64,000 nucleotides of DNA from Chitinophagaceae bacterium (GCA_947488765.1 CANLAE010000008.1:37716-101715), one strand, 5' to 3'. Counted from the first letter of the stretch, positions 26,715 through 36,069 are shown. Numbers and translations are program-made. The notes: generated from the letters alone by a model not told the origin.

Positions 26715-27551
26715 CTATGATTTAATCCCTTGTTTTTTAAAATATTCGTTGAAAAAAATCATTTGGTATCTGATTGCATTAGCCCAATATTTCCAGTCAT
26801 GTTTGCCGGGGCGTTCTATATAATCATGGGGTATTTTTAAGGAGACTAATTTCTCATGTGTGGCTTTGGTCATGCCATAAATAAAATCTTGTAACCCACA
26901 GTCCATAATAATTGCAAGCGAATCTGATGGTTGGTTTTCAATTACATTTAATACACTCCAGTCGGTATAATATTTTTTGTTCAGAATAGTATCACCCAAT
27001 CTTTTGTTGACATCATAACCTCTTGTGATTAAGCTTACATTCAATGCACCACTCATACTGCCACATGCACCAAAGTTTTGTGCGTGTCTGAATGCAATAA
27101 ACATAGCACCGTGTCCGCCCATGCTCAAACCCGTAATAGCTCTGGCTTTGCGGTCTTTGATGGTTCGGTAATGATTATCGATATATTCAGGCACTTCTGT
27201 ACTAACATGCGTTTCATATTTATAAGTGCTGTCAACCGGGCTGTCGAAATACCAACTATTTACAGATCCATCAGGGCAAATAATCATAATGTTATCTTTA
27301 TCTGCTATGCTTTGTAATTCGGGAACTTTATTGATCCAATTGGTAGAATTTCCCATTGCACCATGCAATAAATAAACCACTGCATACGTGTTGCTTTTCT
27401 TTTTATAAGATGCCGGGGTAATAACGATCGTTTTAATTTCTTTGTGCATGCTGATGCTTGGAATAAAGATCGTATCAACACTAGCTTTTGAATTTAATGA
27501 AACAATTAAAATAATAAAAAACAAAAATATTTTTTTGATGAATAAGTACAT
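26715..27551 (-). CDS. Secreted esterase (alpha/beta hydrolase, esterase D/PF00756 type)
   Basis: 278 residues with a signal peptide (1-24, SLNSKA). The nucleophile elbow GLSMGGHG, the oxyanion-region YLLHGAMGNSTNW, a candidate acid in IIMDCGLQDF and the catalytic histidine in ERPGKHDWKYW form the expected order of the Ser-Asp-His triad. Family members include S-formylglutathione hydrolases, mycolyltransferases and feruloyl or acetyl-xylan esterases; the signal peptide argues for the extracytoplasmic ester hydrolases. Confidence 0.83.
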   Translation of the reverse strand: MYLFIKKIFLFFIILIVSLNSKASVDTIFIPSISMHKEIKTIVITPASYKKKSNTYAVVYLLHGAMGNSTNWINKVPELQSIADKDNIMIICPDGSVNSWYFDSPVDSTYKYETHVSTEVPEYIDNHYRTIKDRKARAITGLSMGGHGAMFIAFRHAQNFGACGSMSGALNVSLITRGYDVNKRLGDTILNKKYYTDWSVLNVIENQPSDSLAIIMDCGLQDFIYGMTKATHEKLVSLKIPHDYIERPGKHDWKYWANAIRYQMIFFNEYFKKQGIKS

Positions 27552-27641
27552 AGGGCTTGATTAATGTAGAATGAAATTAATCAAAGGAATTGATTCAATC
27601 AAATTTGAAAGCTACTATTGTTTTATACTTAGAGGAGTAAT

Positions 27642-28283
27642 TTATTTATCTTCTTTTTTCAGTTCCTGAATGTCCTTAATGAGTTGTTCAATATCTAATC
27701 TAAGTGTTCCGTTATAAATACCCCTGATTCGTTTGTTTTTATCTACCAATAAAAAATGTTCGGTGTGTAAAAAATCTTTGGAGTCTTTTGTGAAACCTAA
27801 ATCTTCTTCGGCGAAGTATGATTTTCTAGCAAGGGTATAAATACTGTCTTTTTTCCCAGTTAATAAATGCCAATTTTTTGCGTCTATTTCATTGGCTTGG
27901 GAATATACATTCAACTTTTGTACAGAGTCAACCCAAGGGGCTACAGAGAAAGAAAGCAGTACAACATTCGTATCATTTTTAAATGCTTTGTCCACCAGTT
28001 TCATGTGATTGGTCATGACAGGACAAATGCTGCCACAGCTTGTAAAAAAGAAATTGGCAACATGAATTTTGCCTTCTATATTTTTTTGCGTGATGGTTTT
28101 TTTTTCCTGATCTGTAAAAGAAAAATCAGCGATGGTATGCGTAATTTGTTTGTTTACATCACTTTCGTTTTGTAAAAAAATGGGTGTAAAATTTGGCTCA
28201 TTATAGTAGGGTAATTGTTGCTTTTTTTCAGTGCAAGCAATCATTAGGCAACTACAAAGTATTAAGTAAACTATCCGATACAT
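27642..28283 (-). CDS. SCO1/SenC/PrrC family lipoprotein
   Basis: 213 residues, lipobox C17 (LMIAC), thioredoxin-like fold with the copper-binding C83-x3-C87 (TSCGSICPV) and a downstream histidine (H173 or H176 in HTEHFLL). SCO proteins deliver copper to the CuA site of cytochrome c oxidase or act as thiol-disulfide reductases outside the membrane. The gene overlaps the preceding MORN-like gene by 32 bp and closes an operon that starts with a YHYH gene. Confidence 0.88.
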   Translation of the reverse strand: MYRIVYLILCSCLMIACTEKKQQLPYYNEPNFTPIFLQNESDVNKQITHTIADFSFTDQEKKTITQKNIEGKIHVANFFFTSCGSICPVMTNHMKLVDKAFKNDTNVVLLSFSVAPWVDSVQKLNVYSQANEIDAKNWHLLTGKKDSIYTLARKSYFAEEDLGFTKDSKDFLHTEHFLLVDKNKRIRGIYNGTLRLDIEQLIKDIQELKKEDK

Positions 28284-28818
28284 TTTTACAATTTTTAGTT
28301 CCTAATAATCCATAACGTCTGCCTTTGATGATGATGTAATTGGCTCTTATTTTTCCGTTATCGTACCACATTTGTTGTGTTCCATCTTCTTGCCCATTTA
28401 TAAAATGGGCATCATGTGTTAATTTGCCATCAAAGTTCCATTCTTTTAATTCACCTTCGTAAGCATCATTTTTTGCAACAAACTCAAATCGTTTATTGCC
28501 ATTTTCCCAATAAGCAATTTGCTTTCCATTTTTTCTTCCCATTATGTATTCCCTGCTTTCCATTAATTGTTTATTCAGATACCATTTTTTACAAGTCCCG
28601 CTCAATAAACCATTGCTATAATGTTCTATCAATATTGTATCCTTTTTATTGGGATATACATTAAATAAGCAACCACTGAATTTTTGGTTATTCAAAAAAA
28701 CAACATCATTAATTGAAGTAATATTACTGGCAGATATTAAAACAAAAATTTCTTTTGGCTTTTCCGAAGTACAAGAAAAAGCCAAAAGAAAAAAGAAGGT
28801 GTAATAAAGTAATTTCAT
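28252..28818 (-). CDS. MORN/YwqK-like lipoprotein
   Basis: 188 residues with a lipobox at FSC (about residue 16). Repeated units YSNGLLSGTCKKWYLN, GRKNGKQIAYWENGNKRFEF, GELKEWNFDGKLTHDAHF and GQEDGTQQMWYDNGKIRANY give four to five MORN-like hairpins. Its ATG directly follows the stop of the YHYH gene (TAAATG) and its 3' end overlaps the SCO gene, so the three are one transcription unit. Function unknown, presumably at the cell envelope. Confidence 0.78.
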   Translation of the reverse strand: MKLLYYTFFFLLAFSCTSEKPKEIFVLISASNITSINDVVFLNNQKFSGCLFNVYPNKKDTILIEHYSNGLLSGTCKKWYLNKQLMESREYIMGRKNGKQIAYWENGNKRFEFVAKNDAYEGELKEWNFDGKLTHDAHFINGQEDGTQQMWYDNGKIRANYIIIKGRRYGLLGTKNCKNVSDSLLNTL

Positions 28819-29580
28819 TTATTGAGTTACTGTTCCTGGTGTGCCATAAAATCCACTACCATTCAAATATGGCGCATCGCTTGTAAAATGATAATGATAA
28901 ATTCCATTTGGATAATCAACTGTAGCATGTGTATGTCCATGATAAGCATCTAATTGACTACTAACTAATACCGTACCATTTTCTTCCTGTGGACCATAAA
29001 CTGGAAAACCATCCAATAAAAAACCCATTAAACCTGATTTGGTAGATTTTACTGTAGTTAAGTATAATGGCTCCACGTGATAATGATACATGCCTGTATT
29101 TTGTGGGTGACCATAGTACTTATCGAAACTAACTATCTCACTTGTTAAAGGTTGATTAGGGCCAGCATATTGATTGAAAAAAGGAACTCCATTTAAAGCA
29201 ATGCCAATAGGACCTAATGGTGTAGCGGCATGTGCTGTATTAACAGCAGGGTTTAAAGGTATTTTGAAAGTACCTGTTTGTTCTATTATTGAATTTGGAT
29301 TTTTTACAAATGTATAACCGGCGAATGTAGTTCCACTATAGGCCTCATACAAAGCATTTGTAGTAGGGTAGTAAGCACTTTTATGGTCTGGTAAGTCTTT
29401 TGTTTTGATGTAAACATAAGCACCATCTGAAGTAATACTAGTTGCACCATAAATTTTCTTGTAAACATCTGGTACTGTATTAGTAGTAGTATCAGCAGTA
29501 CTTGTGGTAGATTTAGAACAACTTATTGCAGCACTGATTAATAATATTAATGTGACTAAAGGAAGTTTTGCTTTTTTCAT
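28819..29580 (-). CDS. YHYH-domain lipoprotein
   Basis: 253 residues with a lipoprotein signal (lipobox AISC). The family-defining motif occurs twice: MYHYHVEP and IYHYHFTSD, with further histidines in YHGHTHATVDYPNG. The histidine-rich pattern and its operon with a SCO-type copper protein suggest a metal-binding envelope protein, but this is inference because no YHYH protein function is firmly known to me. It is first in the three-gene operon and has no transcriptional connection to the M1-peptidase gene, which ends in a terminator. Confidence 0.8.
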   Translation of the reverse strand: MKKAKLPLVTLILLISAAISCSKSTTSTADTTTNTVPDVYKKIYGATSITSDGAYVYIKTKDLPDHKSAYYPTTNALYEAYSGTTFAGYTFVKNPNSIIEQTGTFKIPLNPAVNTAHAATPLGPIGIALNGVPFFNQYAGPNQPLTSEIVSFDKYYGHPQNTGMYHYHVEPLYLTTVKSTKSGLMGFLLDGFPVYGPQEENGTVLVSSQLDAYHGHTHATVDYPNGIYHYHFTSDAPYLNGSGFYGTPGTVTQ

Positions 29581-29616
29581 ATTTACTTTTTTATATCAGA
29601 CGTTCTTTCTTTAAAA

Positions 29617-29656
29617 AACCCTTCTGTAAACTCTAAAAGGATTTAACAGAAGGGTT
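29617..29656 (-). terminator. Terminator of the HupE/M1-peptidase operon
   Basis: On the minus strand AACCCTTCTGT (29656-29646) pairs with ACAGAAGGGTT (29627-29617), followed by TTTT. The 11-bp stem is perfect and the loop is 18 nt. Confidence 0.75.
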
Positions 29657-29677
29657 AACTAAAAAATATAGTGACAA

Positions 29678-32068
29678 TTATTTTTTCTTTTCAGCAGCTT
29701 GCATTGGATTCATACCAATTGCACCAGGGTTTCTTCTATTGCCAGCACCAGCTTTGAATAAGCTGAACTTACTAGGCTCGTTACTCATATTGCCCCAAGT
29801 GTTGTTGCTTTCATTAATGTCGGCTGTTTCTCTCATTGGGTCTAATTTGATTCCGGTTGCTTTTTTAGTAGTTATAAACACTTTGGTTACTTTATTTTCA
29901 TTCTTGCGCCAAATTTGTGCAGGAATTCTTTCTACTTGTTTGCTGCCATCTTCTAAAGTAAACTCTACAATGATTGGCATTACCAAACCGCCTTTGTTGC
30001 TGAAAGTAATTTCGTACAAATGTACATTGGCATATTTTGCTTTATCAGCATCAGTCAAGCCTTCCAGCGCATTAGCAGTTCTGGGAGCAACTGCATATTT
30101 TGCTGTATCGTATGGTTCAATACCTCTGTCATATCTCCAATAAAAATCTCTTAACGTTGTATCAGCATCTGTTTGAAAAACTATTTTTTTATCTGCTCTG
30201 TTTCTAATTTTTGAAATGTCATCAAAACCTGGAACAATTGGTTTGTCAATGCCTCTTGCCATTCCGTTTCTATCACCACCAAAGCCATTTGACATTGGTT
30301 TAGCTTCCGGATCAAACACTGCATGTTTTACTGTGTCAATTGCAATATCACATGGGTCAATTCCATAAAACCAACCTCTCCAAAACCAATCTAAATCTTC
30401 ACCACTTGCATCTTCCATTGTTCTGAATAAATCAGCAGGAGTAGGATGTTTGAAAGCCCAACGACGGGCATATTCTCTGAAAGAAAAATCAAATAATTCA
30501 CGACCCATCACTGATTCTCGCAAAATATTTAATCCTGTAGCTGGCTTGCTGTAAGCGTTTGGTCCAAATTGAATAATGTTTTCACTATTCGTCATAATTG
30601 GTTCTAGCTGATCTTTTGGCAAACGCATATAATCTGCAATGCTAAATGCAGGTCCACGACGAGAAGGAAATTTATTGTCCCATAATTCTTCAGTTAAGTA
30701 TTCAACAAAAGTATTCAAACCTTCATCCATCCAGCTCCATTGTCTTTCATCGCTATTAATAATCATTGGGAAAAAGTTATGACCAACTTCATGAATGATT
30801 ACGCCCAACATACCATTCTTTGTTGCTTCGCTGTAGGTGCCATCTTTTTCCGTTCTACCATAATTAAAACAAATCATTGGATATTCCATTCCATTGCTTG
30901 CTTCTAAACTTTGTGCAACTGGGTATGGGTAAGGAATAGAAAATTTAGAATAAGATTTAATGGTATGTGCTACTGCTTTAGTAGAATATTTTCTGTACAA
31001 GTTATAAGCCTCTTTCGGATAACCACTCATACACATTACTTTCTTGCCTTCAACATAAGCAGGCATTGCATCCCAGATAAATTTTCTTGAACTGCCCCAT
31101 GCAAAATCTCTTACATTGGTTGCAGTGTACATCCAAGTTTTTTTCTTATCAGATTTATTTAATTCAGCATTTTTTGCTTCTTCTAGTGTTACAACTTCAA
31201 CAGGCTCTTTAGCAGATTGCGCTAAAGTCCAACGCTTCAATTGCGCAGGTGATAACACTTGTGCGTAGTTGGTACATTCGCCAGTACTTAAAATAATATG
31301 ATCTGCTGGCACCGTCATTTGTACATTGAAATTTCCGAAGGTTAATGCAAATTCACCTCTGCCGGTAAACTGATGGTTTTGCCAACCCTGAAAATCGCTG
31401 TACACACAAAGACGCGGATACCATTGTGTCATAGTAAATAAAATATTTCCATCTTCAGGAAAAAGTTCATATCCGCCTCGGCCACCTTGTACTAATCGAT
31501 TGCTGATTTTATAATTCCAATTTACGTTGAACGTGAATGTTTGTCCCGGTTTCAACGGAGTTGCCAAATCAACACGCATCATTGTTTTATTTACAGTATA
31601 GCTGATTGCTTTTCCGGTAACATCACTAAGTTTTGTAATTTTTATACCAAAACCATTATCAGATTTTTCTTCCAGCATATTATCTAACATAGAAGTTGTA
31701 GCAGCTCTCGACATACTGCTGCCATCTTGATAGTTTGCATTGTCTTGATTGCTGTGCTCATTCTCATCTAATTGAAGCCATAAATATTTCAACACATCGG
31801 GAGAGTTGTTGTAATAAGTTATCGTTTCTGCACCTGTGAGTTTTGTATTTTTTTCATCCAACTCACACTTAATGTTATAGTCTGCACGTTGTTGCCAGTA
31901 TTTATTACCGGGCGCACCACTTGCAGTTCTGTATTCATTGGGTGTTGGTAAAATTGTGCCCAATTGTTCAAACTTATTACCATGATTACTCGTAGGGTTG
32001 TTCATGATATTTTGTGCTTGTGAAGTTGTAATGACAAGCACTAAAAAAAACGATAAAAAAACTTTCAT
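29678..32068 (-). CDS. Secreted M1-family zinc metallopeptidase (gluzincin)
   Basis: 796 residues with a signal peptide (ending SQAQ, residue 19). Zinc site HEVGH (426-430) with the third ligand E449, the exact HEXXH-18-E spacing; the exopeptidase motif appears as GMEYP (393-397). An N-terminal beta domain (about 40-300) precedes the catalytic domain, and the C-terminal third is a beta-rich region. A lysine-rich end replaces any secretion-sorting domain. It lies 11 bp behind the HupE-like gene and ends at an intrinsic terminator. Confidence 0.9.
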   Translation of the reverse strand: MKVFLSFFLVLVITTSQAQNIMNNPTSNHGNKFEQLGTILPTPNEYRTASGAPGNKYWQQRADYNIKCELDEKNTKLTGAETITYYNNSPDVLKYLWLQLDENEHSNQDNANYQDGSSMSRAATTSMLDNMLEEKSDNGFGIKITKLSDVTGKAISYTVNKTMMRVDLATPLKPGQTFTFNVNWNYKISNRLVQGGRGGYELFPEDGNILFTMTQWYPRLCVYSDFQGWQNHQFTGRGEFALTFGNFNVQMTVPADHIILSTGECTNYAQVLSPAQLKRWTLAQSAKEPVEVVTLEEAKNAELNKSDKKKTWMYTATNVRDFAWGSSRKFIWDAMPAYVEGKKVMCMSGYPKEAYNLYRKYSTKAVAHTIKSYSKFSIPYPYPVAQSLEASNGMEYPMICFNYGRTEKDGTYSEATKNGMLGVIIHEVGHNFFPMIINSDERQWSWMDEGLNTFVEYLTEELWDNKFPSRRGPAFSIADYMRLPKDQLEPIMTNSENIIQFGPNAYSKPATGLNILRESVMGRELFDFSFREYARRWAFKHPTPADLFRTMEDASGEDLDWFWRGWFYGIDPCDIAIDTVKHAVFDPEAKPMSNGFGGDRNGMARGIDKPIVPGFDDISKIRNRADKKIVFQTDADTTLRDFYWRYDRGIEPYDTAKYAVAPRTANALEGLTDADKAKYANVHLYEITFSNKGGLVMPIIVEFTLEDGSKQVERIPAQIWRKNENKVTKVFITTKKATGIKLDPMRETADINESNNTWGNMSNEPSKFSLFKAGAGNRRNPGAIGMNPMQAAEKKK

Positions 32069-32079
32069 AGTTATTAAAA

Positions 32080-32661
32080 TTAAAAGGGTAAACGTGTTAA
32101 TACCATCTGTAAAGCTAACCCGAAAATAATACCATTGCTAAACAATAAATATTCTCTTTGTTTTAGTTTAAATACAGATAAGCAAATAAAAGAAATTATT
32201 AAGACAGTTGTTGCAAAAATTAGTTGTGCAACTTCTATGCCTATATTGGCAAAAAGAATATTGAATACGGTTCCAATGCTTTTGCCTTCTAAGGCTACAA
32301 ACTCACTCGCAAAGCCCATTCCATGGATGAGCCCGAAACAAAGTGTAAAAAAATAGATCAAGGTAATTTTTGATGAATGACTTGATTTTTTAGCAATTAA
32401 ATTATAAATAACCGCAATGATAATAGTTAGTGCAATAAAGAGTTCAATCCAGTTTTTTGGAAAATGAATGATGTTGAAAACTGCCAGTGCCAGTGTAATG
32501 CTATGCCCAATGGTAAATGCAGTAACCAGCATCAATAATTTTTTCCAGTCGCTGAAATCATAACGTAACACCAATGCTGCCATGAATAATATATGATCCA
32601 ATGCACCCAGATTCATGATGTGCTCGAAGCCTATTTGAAAATAAATGGAAAAATTATTCAT
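32080..32661 (-). CDS. HupE/UreJ-family membrane protein
   Basis: 193 residues with six predicted membrane helices. Family marks are GALDHILFMAALV, AFTIGHSITLALAVF, FGLIHGMGFASEF and NIGIEVAQL; the histidines in the first three are the likely nickel or metal-handling residues. HupE/UreJ proteins move nickel in hydrogenase and urease systems, but no such enzyme is in this window. It is first in an operon with the M1 peptidase, and a divergent DUF6702 gene follows upstream. Confidence 0.82.
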   Translation of the reverse strand: MNNFSIYFQIGFEHIMNLGALDHILFMAALVLRYDFSDWKKLLMLVTAFTIGHSITLALAVFNIIHFPKNWIELFIALTIIIAVIYNLIAKKSSHSSKITLIYFFTLCFGLIHGMGFASEFVALEGKSIGTVFNILFANIGIEVAQLIFATTVLIISFICLSVFKLKQREYLLFSNGIIFGLALQMVLTRLPF

Positions 32662-32714
32662 GCTGAATGTGGAAAATAATGATGAATTTTATCGCAGCAA
32701 AATAATAAATATAA

Positions 32715-33203
32715 ATGGTAAATAGTGTACACCAATGGTTAATGATTAGTTTGTTCACTTTCTTACATCCGTTTTTTATCAGCGTGATTGAGATTAATCA
32801 CAATGCAAAGGAAAAATCGGTTGAAGTAAGTGTGCGGGCATTTGTAGATGATGTTGAAAGCACTTTGTCTAAAAACAATGACATAAAAGTTGATTTGAAT
32901 AATCCAAAAGATAAAGCTGCACTTGATCAATTGATTGCAAAGTATATGGCTCAAAAAATTCAAATCAGTATTGATGGAAAGTTACAGCCGATGCAATATA
33001 TAGGCTATGAAGTAAAGCAGGAAAGTGTTTGGGTTTATTTAGAAATTGAGCACATCAATACGCTTAAAAAAGTAGATGTGCATTGTAATTTGTTGTACGA
33101 TTTTCAACAAAAGCAAATCAATATTTTTCATGTAAAAGCCAATGGTAAAGAAAAAAGTTACAAGTTAGAATATCCTAAAACGATTGCTGGGTTTGATTTG
33201 TAG
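32715..33203 (+). CDS. DUF6702-like protein
   Basis: 162 residues with an N-terminal hydrophobic segment (WLMISLFTFLHPFFISV) that may be a signal anchor. The body has HPFFISVIEINHNAKEKSVEVSVRAFVDDVESTL and YEVKQESVWVYLEIE, patterns I associate with DUF6702, often encoded beside M1 peptidases in Bacteroidota. It is divergent from the HupE/M1 operon with 53 bp between starts, consistent with shared control. Function unknown. Confidence 0.6.
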   Translation: MVNSVHQWLMISLFTFLHPFFISVIEINHNAKEKSVEVSVRAFVDDVESTLSKNNDIKVDLNNPKDKAALDQLIAKYMAQKIQISIDGKLQPMQYIGYEVKQESVWVYLEIEHINTLKKVDVHCNLLYDFQQKQINIFHVKANGKEKSYKLEYPKTIAGFDL

Positions 33204-33235
33204 GGATTTTTCAAACAATTTTTTCAGAATCATCA

Positions 33236-33353
33236 ATGATCTGTGTTATCCATGTGATCTGTGAGAGATAATTTAAAGTTGCTCACGGATAGCACAGATA
33301 GCACGGATATTTTTTTTGTATGATTCGTGAAAACACGAATTATGGCTGAGCAG
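33236..33353. repeat. Palindromic dispersed repeat, copy A
   Basis: Left arm ATCTGTGTTATCCATGTGAT and onward pairs imperfectly with the right arm (CTCACGGATAGCACAGATAG onward), about 27 nt each, around an A/T-rich loop. A second hairpin, ATTCGTG-AAAA-CACGAAT, follows. Copy B, 161 bp further, is nearly identical. There is no open frame within the unit. Confidence 0.8.
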
Positions 33354-33396
33354 TTTTTCAAATATTATTTTGGAATTTTTTTTCTTAGAATTATTA

Positions 33397-33513
33397 ATGA
33401 TCTGCGTTATCCATGTGATCTGTGAGAGATAATTTAAAGTTGCTCACGGATAGCACAGATAGCACGGATATTTTTTTGTATGATTCGTGAAAACACGAAC
33501 CATCGCGGAGCAG
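33397..33513. repeat. Palindromic dispersed repeat, copy B
   Basis: Nearly identical to copy A in the same orientation, including the ATTCGTG-AAAA-CACGAA hairpin and the GAGCAG end. It abuts the end of the MmcQ/YjbR gene. Confidence 0.8.
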
Positions 33514-33520
33514 ATCAAAT

Positions 33521-33844
33521 TTATTTCCCTTTCACCAAAGCATAAGAGTCATCTATCATTTCTTGCAGTTGACGGTTGTTCAATTGTCCATTTACAATGA
33601 TTGTATTCCAATGTTTTTTGTTCATGTGATAACCGGGTAATACTGCATCAGGGAATTGGTCACGTAGTTCCAAAGCCTTTTCAGGATTGCATTTCACATT
33701 AAATTGTAATGGAAGAATATCTAAACTTGCTAATAAAAATATTTTTCCGTTTATTTTAAATACTAAAGTGTCTTCTCCAAACGGAAAACATGCTTCAGCA
33801 TTGGGTTTGCTGATAGCGTATTCGTGCAGTGCTTCGATGTTCAT
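33521..33844 (-). CDS. MmcQ/YjbR-family protein
   Basis: 107 residues, compact alpha/beta fold. Family traits: LHEYAISKPNAEACFPFGEDTLVFKINGKIF in the first 35 residues, NVKCNPEKALELRDQFP, GYHMNKKHWNTI and the helical end MIDDSYALVKGK. YjbR-like proteins share a CyaY-like fold and are often called DNA-binding, but a precise role is not known. It sits between two sets of palindromic repeats. Confidence 0.82.
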   Translation of the reverse strand: MNIEALHEYAISKPNAEACFPFGEDTLVFKINGKIFLLASLDILPLQFNVKCNPEKALELRDQFPDAVLPGYHMNKKHWNTIIVNGQLNNRQLQEMIDDSYALVKGK

Positions 33845-33960
33845 TTTGGAATTATGGTTCTAAAAAAGTTCTACCAAAAATACTAATAATTCTTGTGATG
33901 AGCTCGTTGGAAAATGATAATTACTACAAATTAAAGTTGTGTTTTTGCATGAATCACAAT

Positions 33961-34145
33961 GTGATCTGCGTTATCTGCGAGAGATACATTAAAGTTGCTC
34001 ACGGATAGCACCGATAGCACGGATATTTTTTTGTATTTTTTGTGATGAGAAAAACATGGCGTAGGTGATCTGCGATATCTGTGTGATCTGTGAGAAATAA
34101 ATTAAAATTACTTACGGATAGCAAAAATAGCAGCAATATTTTTTC
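33961..34145. repeat. Palindromic dispersed repeat, copies C and D (degenerate)
   Basis: Two further copies in the same orientation, at about 33961-34035 and 34065-34145. Copy D has diverged (CTTACGGATAGCAAAAATAG). The 60-odd-residue open frame across them is low-complexity and not credible as a gene. These repeats occupy the space after korA where a korB gene would be expected. Confidence 0.65.
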
Positions 34146-34204
34146 TCTATTGGAATTATGAATTTTAAAGCCCATAATTTTTAAACCATGGGCTTCAGTC
34201 AATA

Positions 34205-36052
34205 TTATAACATCTTCGTAATTACATCTACCAGTTCTTGTTTCGTAATTGGTACGCCCATGATTTTGTGGTAGCCTTGTGCATCAATCAAATATTGGTC
34301 ACGAATAATTTTAATCAATTGACCATTATTAATTTCAGGAATCAAAACTTTATCAAACTGTTGCATTAATTCTCCCAAGTTTTTTGGAAAAGGTCTTACA
34401 TACCTGATATGTGCATGACTTACAGCATGTCCTTCGGCTTGTAACTCAAGCACAGCGCTTTTGATAGCACCATAAGTACTTCCCCAGCCAATCACCAATA
34501 CTTTACCTTTTTCGGGTCCGCTGTCTAATTTTTGTTCAGGAATATATTGTGCAATTCTATCTACTTTTTCCTGACGAATGTTCACCATCAACTGATGATT
34601 CTCCGGCTCGTAATTTACATTGCCTGTAATGTTTTGTTTTTCCAAACCGCCAATTCTGTGTTCCAATCCGGCTGTACCGGGAATTGCCCATGGTCTTGCT
34701 AATTTTTCATCACGTAAATAGGGTAAAAATTTATCTTCTCCTTCAGCCAAACCGGTTTTGAAAGCTACTTCAATATTGGGTAAATCATCAGCCTTTGGAA
34801 ACTTCCAAGGCTCAGCACCATTGGCAATAAATCCATCACTCAATAAAATTACCGGAGTCATGTGTTGTACAGCAATACGAACAGCTTCAAAAGCTACATC
34901 AAAACAATCACTAGGTGTAGATGAAGCAATGATAGGCATTGGACATTCACCATTTCTGCCATAATATGCTTGCATTAAATCACTCTGTTCTGTTTTGGTT
35001 GGCAATCCTGTACTTGGGCCGCCACGTTGTACATTGATGATTAACAAAGGAATTTCCAGCATTACCGCAAGCCCCATCGCTTCTGCTTTTAAAGCCATCC
35101 CCGGTCCGCTTGTTGTAGTAACGCCAAACAATCCGCCATAGCTTGCGCCAATTGCACTTGTAATAGCTGCAATTTCATCTTCTGCCTGAAAGGTGCGTAC
35201 CCCAAAGCTTTTGTGTCTGCTTAGTTCATGTAAAATATCTGAAGCAGGTGTAATAGGATAGCTGCCTAAAAATAAAGGCAAATTACTTTTTTCACTTGCA
35301 GCAATTAAGCCGTAAGCCAATGCCTGATTACCCATAATACTTCTGTATGTACCGGCATTCATTTTTGCTTTTTCTACACGAAAGCGGGTGGTAAAAGTTT
35401 CGGTGGTATCGCCGTAGTTATAACCGGCTTGAAGTACTTTAATATTACTTTGTAAAATCGTTTCTTTTTTGCCAAATTTTTCTTTCAAAAATTCAATGGT
35501 GTTTTCTAAACTTCTGTTGTACATCCAATAAATGAAACCCAATACAAACATATTTTTGGCACGGTCTCTTTCTTTTGTACCCAGGTCTGTAAAGTCTTTC
35601 AGCGATTCTCTTGTAAGTTTGGTAACGTCAATTTTTATGAGTTCGTAACTATCCAAACTGCCATCTTCCAATGGGTTGATGCCTTCGGGATAATTGGCAA
35701 GGCGTAAATTTTTTGCATCAAAACCATCAATGTTTGCAATGATTTTTCCGCCCGGTTTAATGCTTTTTAAATTTACTTTTAATGCAGCAGCATTCATGGC
35801 AACAAGCACATCTGCAATATCACCCGGAGTATAAACTCTGTTAGAAGAAAAATGAAGTTGAAATCCGCTCACGCCGGGTAGTGTGCCAATCGGAGCCCTG
35901 ATTTCTGCAGGGAAATCCGGGAAGGTTGCCAAGTCAATTCCTAATAAAGCAGTATTGTTGGTAAATTGTTGTCCGGTTAATTGCATTCCATCACCACTGT
36001 CACCTGCAAATTTGATGACTACATCTTGTAAGAGTTCTTCGTTTGCTGCCAT
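34205..36052 (-). CDS. korA: 2-oxoacid:ferredoxin oxidoreductase, fused gamma-alpha subunit (KorA-type)
   Basis: 615 residues that join the gamma domain (about 1-190; VIKFAGDSGDGMQLTGQQF) to the alpha/pyrimidine-binding domain (about 220-615; MGNQALAYGLIAASE, YPITPASDILHEL, FQAEDEIAAITSAIGASYGG, TTSGPGMALKAEAMGLA). Such proteins pair with a beta (TPP-binding) subunit to decarboxylate 2-oxoglutarate or a similar acid and reduce ferredoxin. Here the beta gene is not adjacent on either side; palindromic repeats follow the stop. Substrate assignment as 2-oxoglutarate is by resemblance to KorA. Confidence 0.88.
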   Translation of the reverse strand: MAANEELLQDVVIKFAGDSGDGMQLTGQQFTNNTALLGIDLATFPDFPAEIRAPIGTLPGVSGFQLHFSSNRVYTPGDIADVLVAMNAAALKVNLKSIKPGGKIIANIDGFDAKNLRLANYPEGINPLEDGSLDSYELIKIDVTKLTRESLKDFTDLGTKERDRAKNMFVLGFIYWMYNRSLENTIEFLKEKFGKKETILQSNIKVLQAGYNYGDTTETFTTRFRVEKAKMNAGTYRSIMGNQALAYGLIAASEKSNLPLFLGSYPITPASDILHELSRHKSFGVRTFQAEDEIAAITSAIGASYGGLFGVTTTSGPGMALKAEAMGLAVMLEIPLLIINVQRGGPSTGLPTKTEQSDLMQAYYGRNGECPMPIIASSTPSDCFDVAFEAVRIAVQHMTPVILLSDGFIANGAEPWKFPKADDLPNIEVAFKTGLAEGEDKFLPYLRDEKLARPWAIPGTAGLEHRIGGLEKQNITGNVNYEPENHQLMVNIRQEKVDRIAQYIPEQKLDSGPEKGKVLVIGWGSTYGAIKSAVLELQAEGHAVSHAHIRYVRPFPKNLGELMQQFDKVLIPEINNGQLIKIIRDQYLIDAQGYHKIMGVPITKQELVDVITKML

Positions 36053-36069
36053 TTAAATAAATTATGTTG

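Noticed and set aside
33999-34202. 67-residue open frame on the minus strand
   Set aside because: It lies inside degenerate palindromic repeats and has low-complexity composition.
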